Made by a program: the position numbers and the translations under genes. The notes below the pieces were generated by a model. It did not search any database. It worked only from the letters and a program-made list of their open reading frames with translations, and was not told where the DNA came from. Below, piece by piece: positions 5,018 to 5,305 of a stretch of 5,305 nucleotides of DNA. The stretch is from Oscillospiraceae bacterium (GTDB lineage Bacteria > Bacillota > Clostridia > Oscillospirales > Ruminococcaceae), in NCBI GenBank assembly GCA_029098085.1, contig JAQXNQ010000019.1, forward strand, positions 1-5,305, given 5' to 3'. How positions within the stretch are numbered: position 1 is the first letter of the stretch; each line of letters starts with the position of its first letter.

Positions 5018-5305
5018 ATGAAAACCTATAACGTAGGCATCATCGGCGCCACCGGCATGGTGGGCCAGCGGTTCGCCACCCTGCTGGAAAACCATCCCTG
5101 GTTCCATGTGACCGCCCTGGCCGCTTCCTCCAGAAGCGCCGGCAAAACCTATAAGGAAGCCGTCGGCAGCCGCTGGGCCATGAAAACCCCCATGCCCGCT
5201 TCCATGAGTGAGATGGTGCTGTTTGATGCCGAGGCCGATATCGATACCATTGCCGGTCTGGTGGACTTTGTCTTCTGCGCCGTCAATATGCCCAAGGATC
5301 AGATC
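5018..5305 (+). CDS. asd: Aspartate-semialdehyde dehydrogenase, N-terminal 96 residues, cut by the right window edge
   Basis: The enzyme reduces aspartyl-4-phosphate to aspartate semialdehyde with NADPH, the shared step to lysine (and diaminopimelate for the cell wall), threonine and methionine. The visible part is the NADP-binding domain. VGIIGATGMVGQRF (6-19) is the Rossmann glycine loop, HPWFHVTALAASSRSAGK (26-43) includes the NADP-phosphate contact region, and LVDFVFCAVNMPKDQI (81-96) follows. The HPWF, LAASSRSAGKxY and EAVxxRW pattern (residues 47-53) is that of the archaeal/fungal-type branch rather than the Gram-negative Asd branch. The catalytic cysteine and histidine lie beyond the window. 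The ATG at 5018 has a good ribosome binding site and is the first in-frame start that preserves the nucleotide loop at the proper distance. The gene is preceded by a lysine riboswitch, which independently supports the function. Confidence 0.95.
   Translation, partial: MKTYNVGIIGATGMVGQRFATLLENHPWFHVTALAASSRSAGKTYKEAVGSRWAMKTPMPASMSEMVLFDAEADIDTIAGLVDFVFCAVNMPKDQI

Overview
The window looks like chromosomal DNA from a GC-rich, low-motility-of-content stretch of a Gram-positive anaerobe, most likely a clostridial (Oscillospiraceae/Ruminococcaceae-like) bacterium. The reasons are strong purine-rich ribosome binding sites before every gene, a lysine riboswitch with an intrinsic terminator, an aspartate-semialdehyde dehydrogenase of the archaeal/fungal-type branch that also occurs in Clostridia, and an iron-sulfur-flavoprotein-like reductase. 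The genus cannot be fixed from this sequence alone. No mobile element, CRISPR array, tRNA or rRNA was seen.

Layout: (1) bases 1-142, minus strand, the first 47 codons of an unrecognised protein that runs off the left edge; (2) 239-784, plus strand, a flavodoxin-fold NAD(P)H/FMN reductase with a compact four-cysteine motif, divergent from gene 1 and with its own extended -10 promoter; (3) 820-2088, minus strand, an FAD-dependent oxidoreductase of unknown substrate, convergent with gene 2, with a near-consensus promoter just upstream of it; (4) 2264-4450, minus strand, the two-gene operon queA-tgt for queuosine modification of tRNA; (5) 4451-5017, a divergent regulatory region holding a sigma-A promoter, a complete lysine riboswitch, an intrinsic terminator and a structured 5' leader; (6) 5018-5305, plus strand, the first 96 codons of asd, running off the right edge.

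Functionally, Tgt swaps guanine 34 of GUN-anticodon tRNAs for preQ1 and QueA then builds epoxyqueuosine on it from S-adenosylmethionine, so the two genes encode consecutive steps. asd makes aspartate semialdehyde, the branch-point precursor of lysine, threonine and methionine. Its leader can be folded by hand into the full five-helix lysine aptamer, including a six-base-pair loop-loop contact, and into mutually exclusive terminator and antiterminator forms, so lysine is expected to switch asd off. The two redox genes on the left have no visible link to either pathway.

The most rewarding part is the asd leader. Nothing seen here amounts to a clearly new biological system; the best candidates for something undescribed are the second structured element between the terminator and the asd ribosome binding site, and the unrecognised gene at the left edge.
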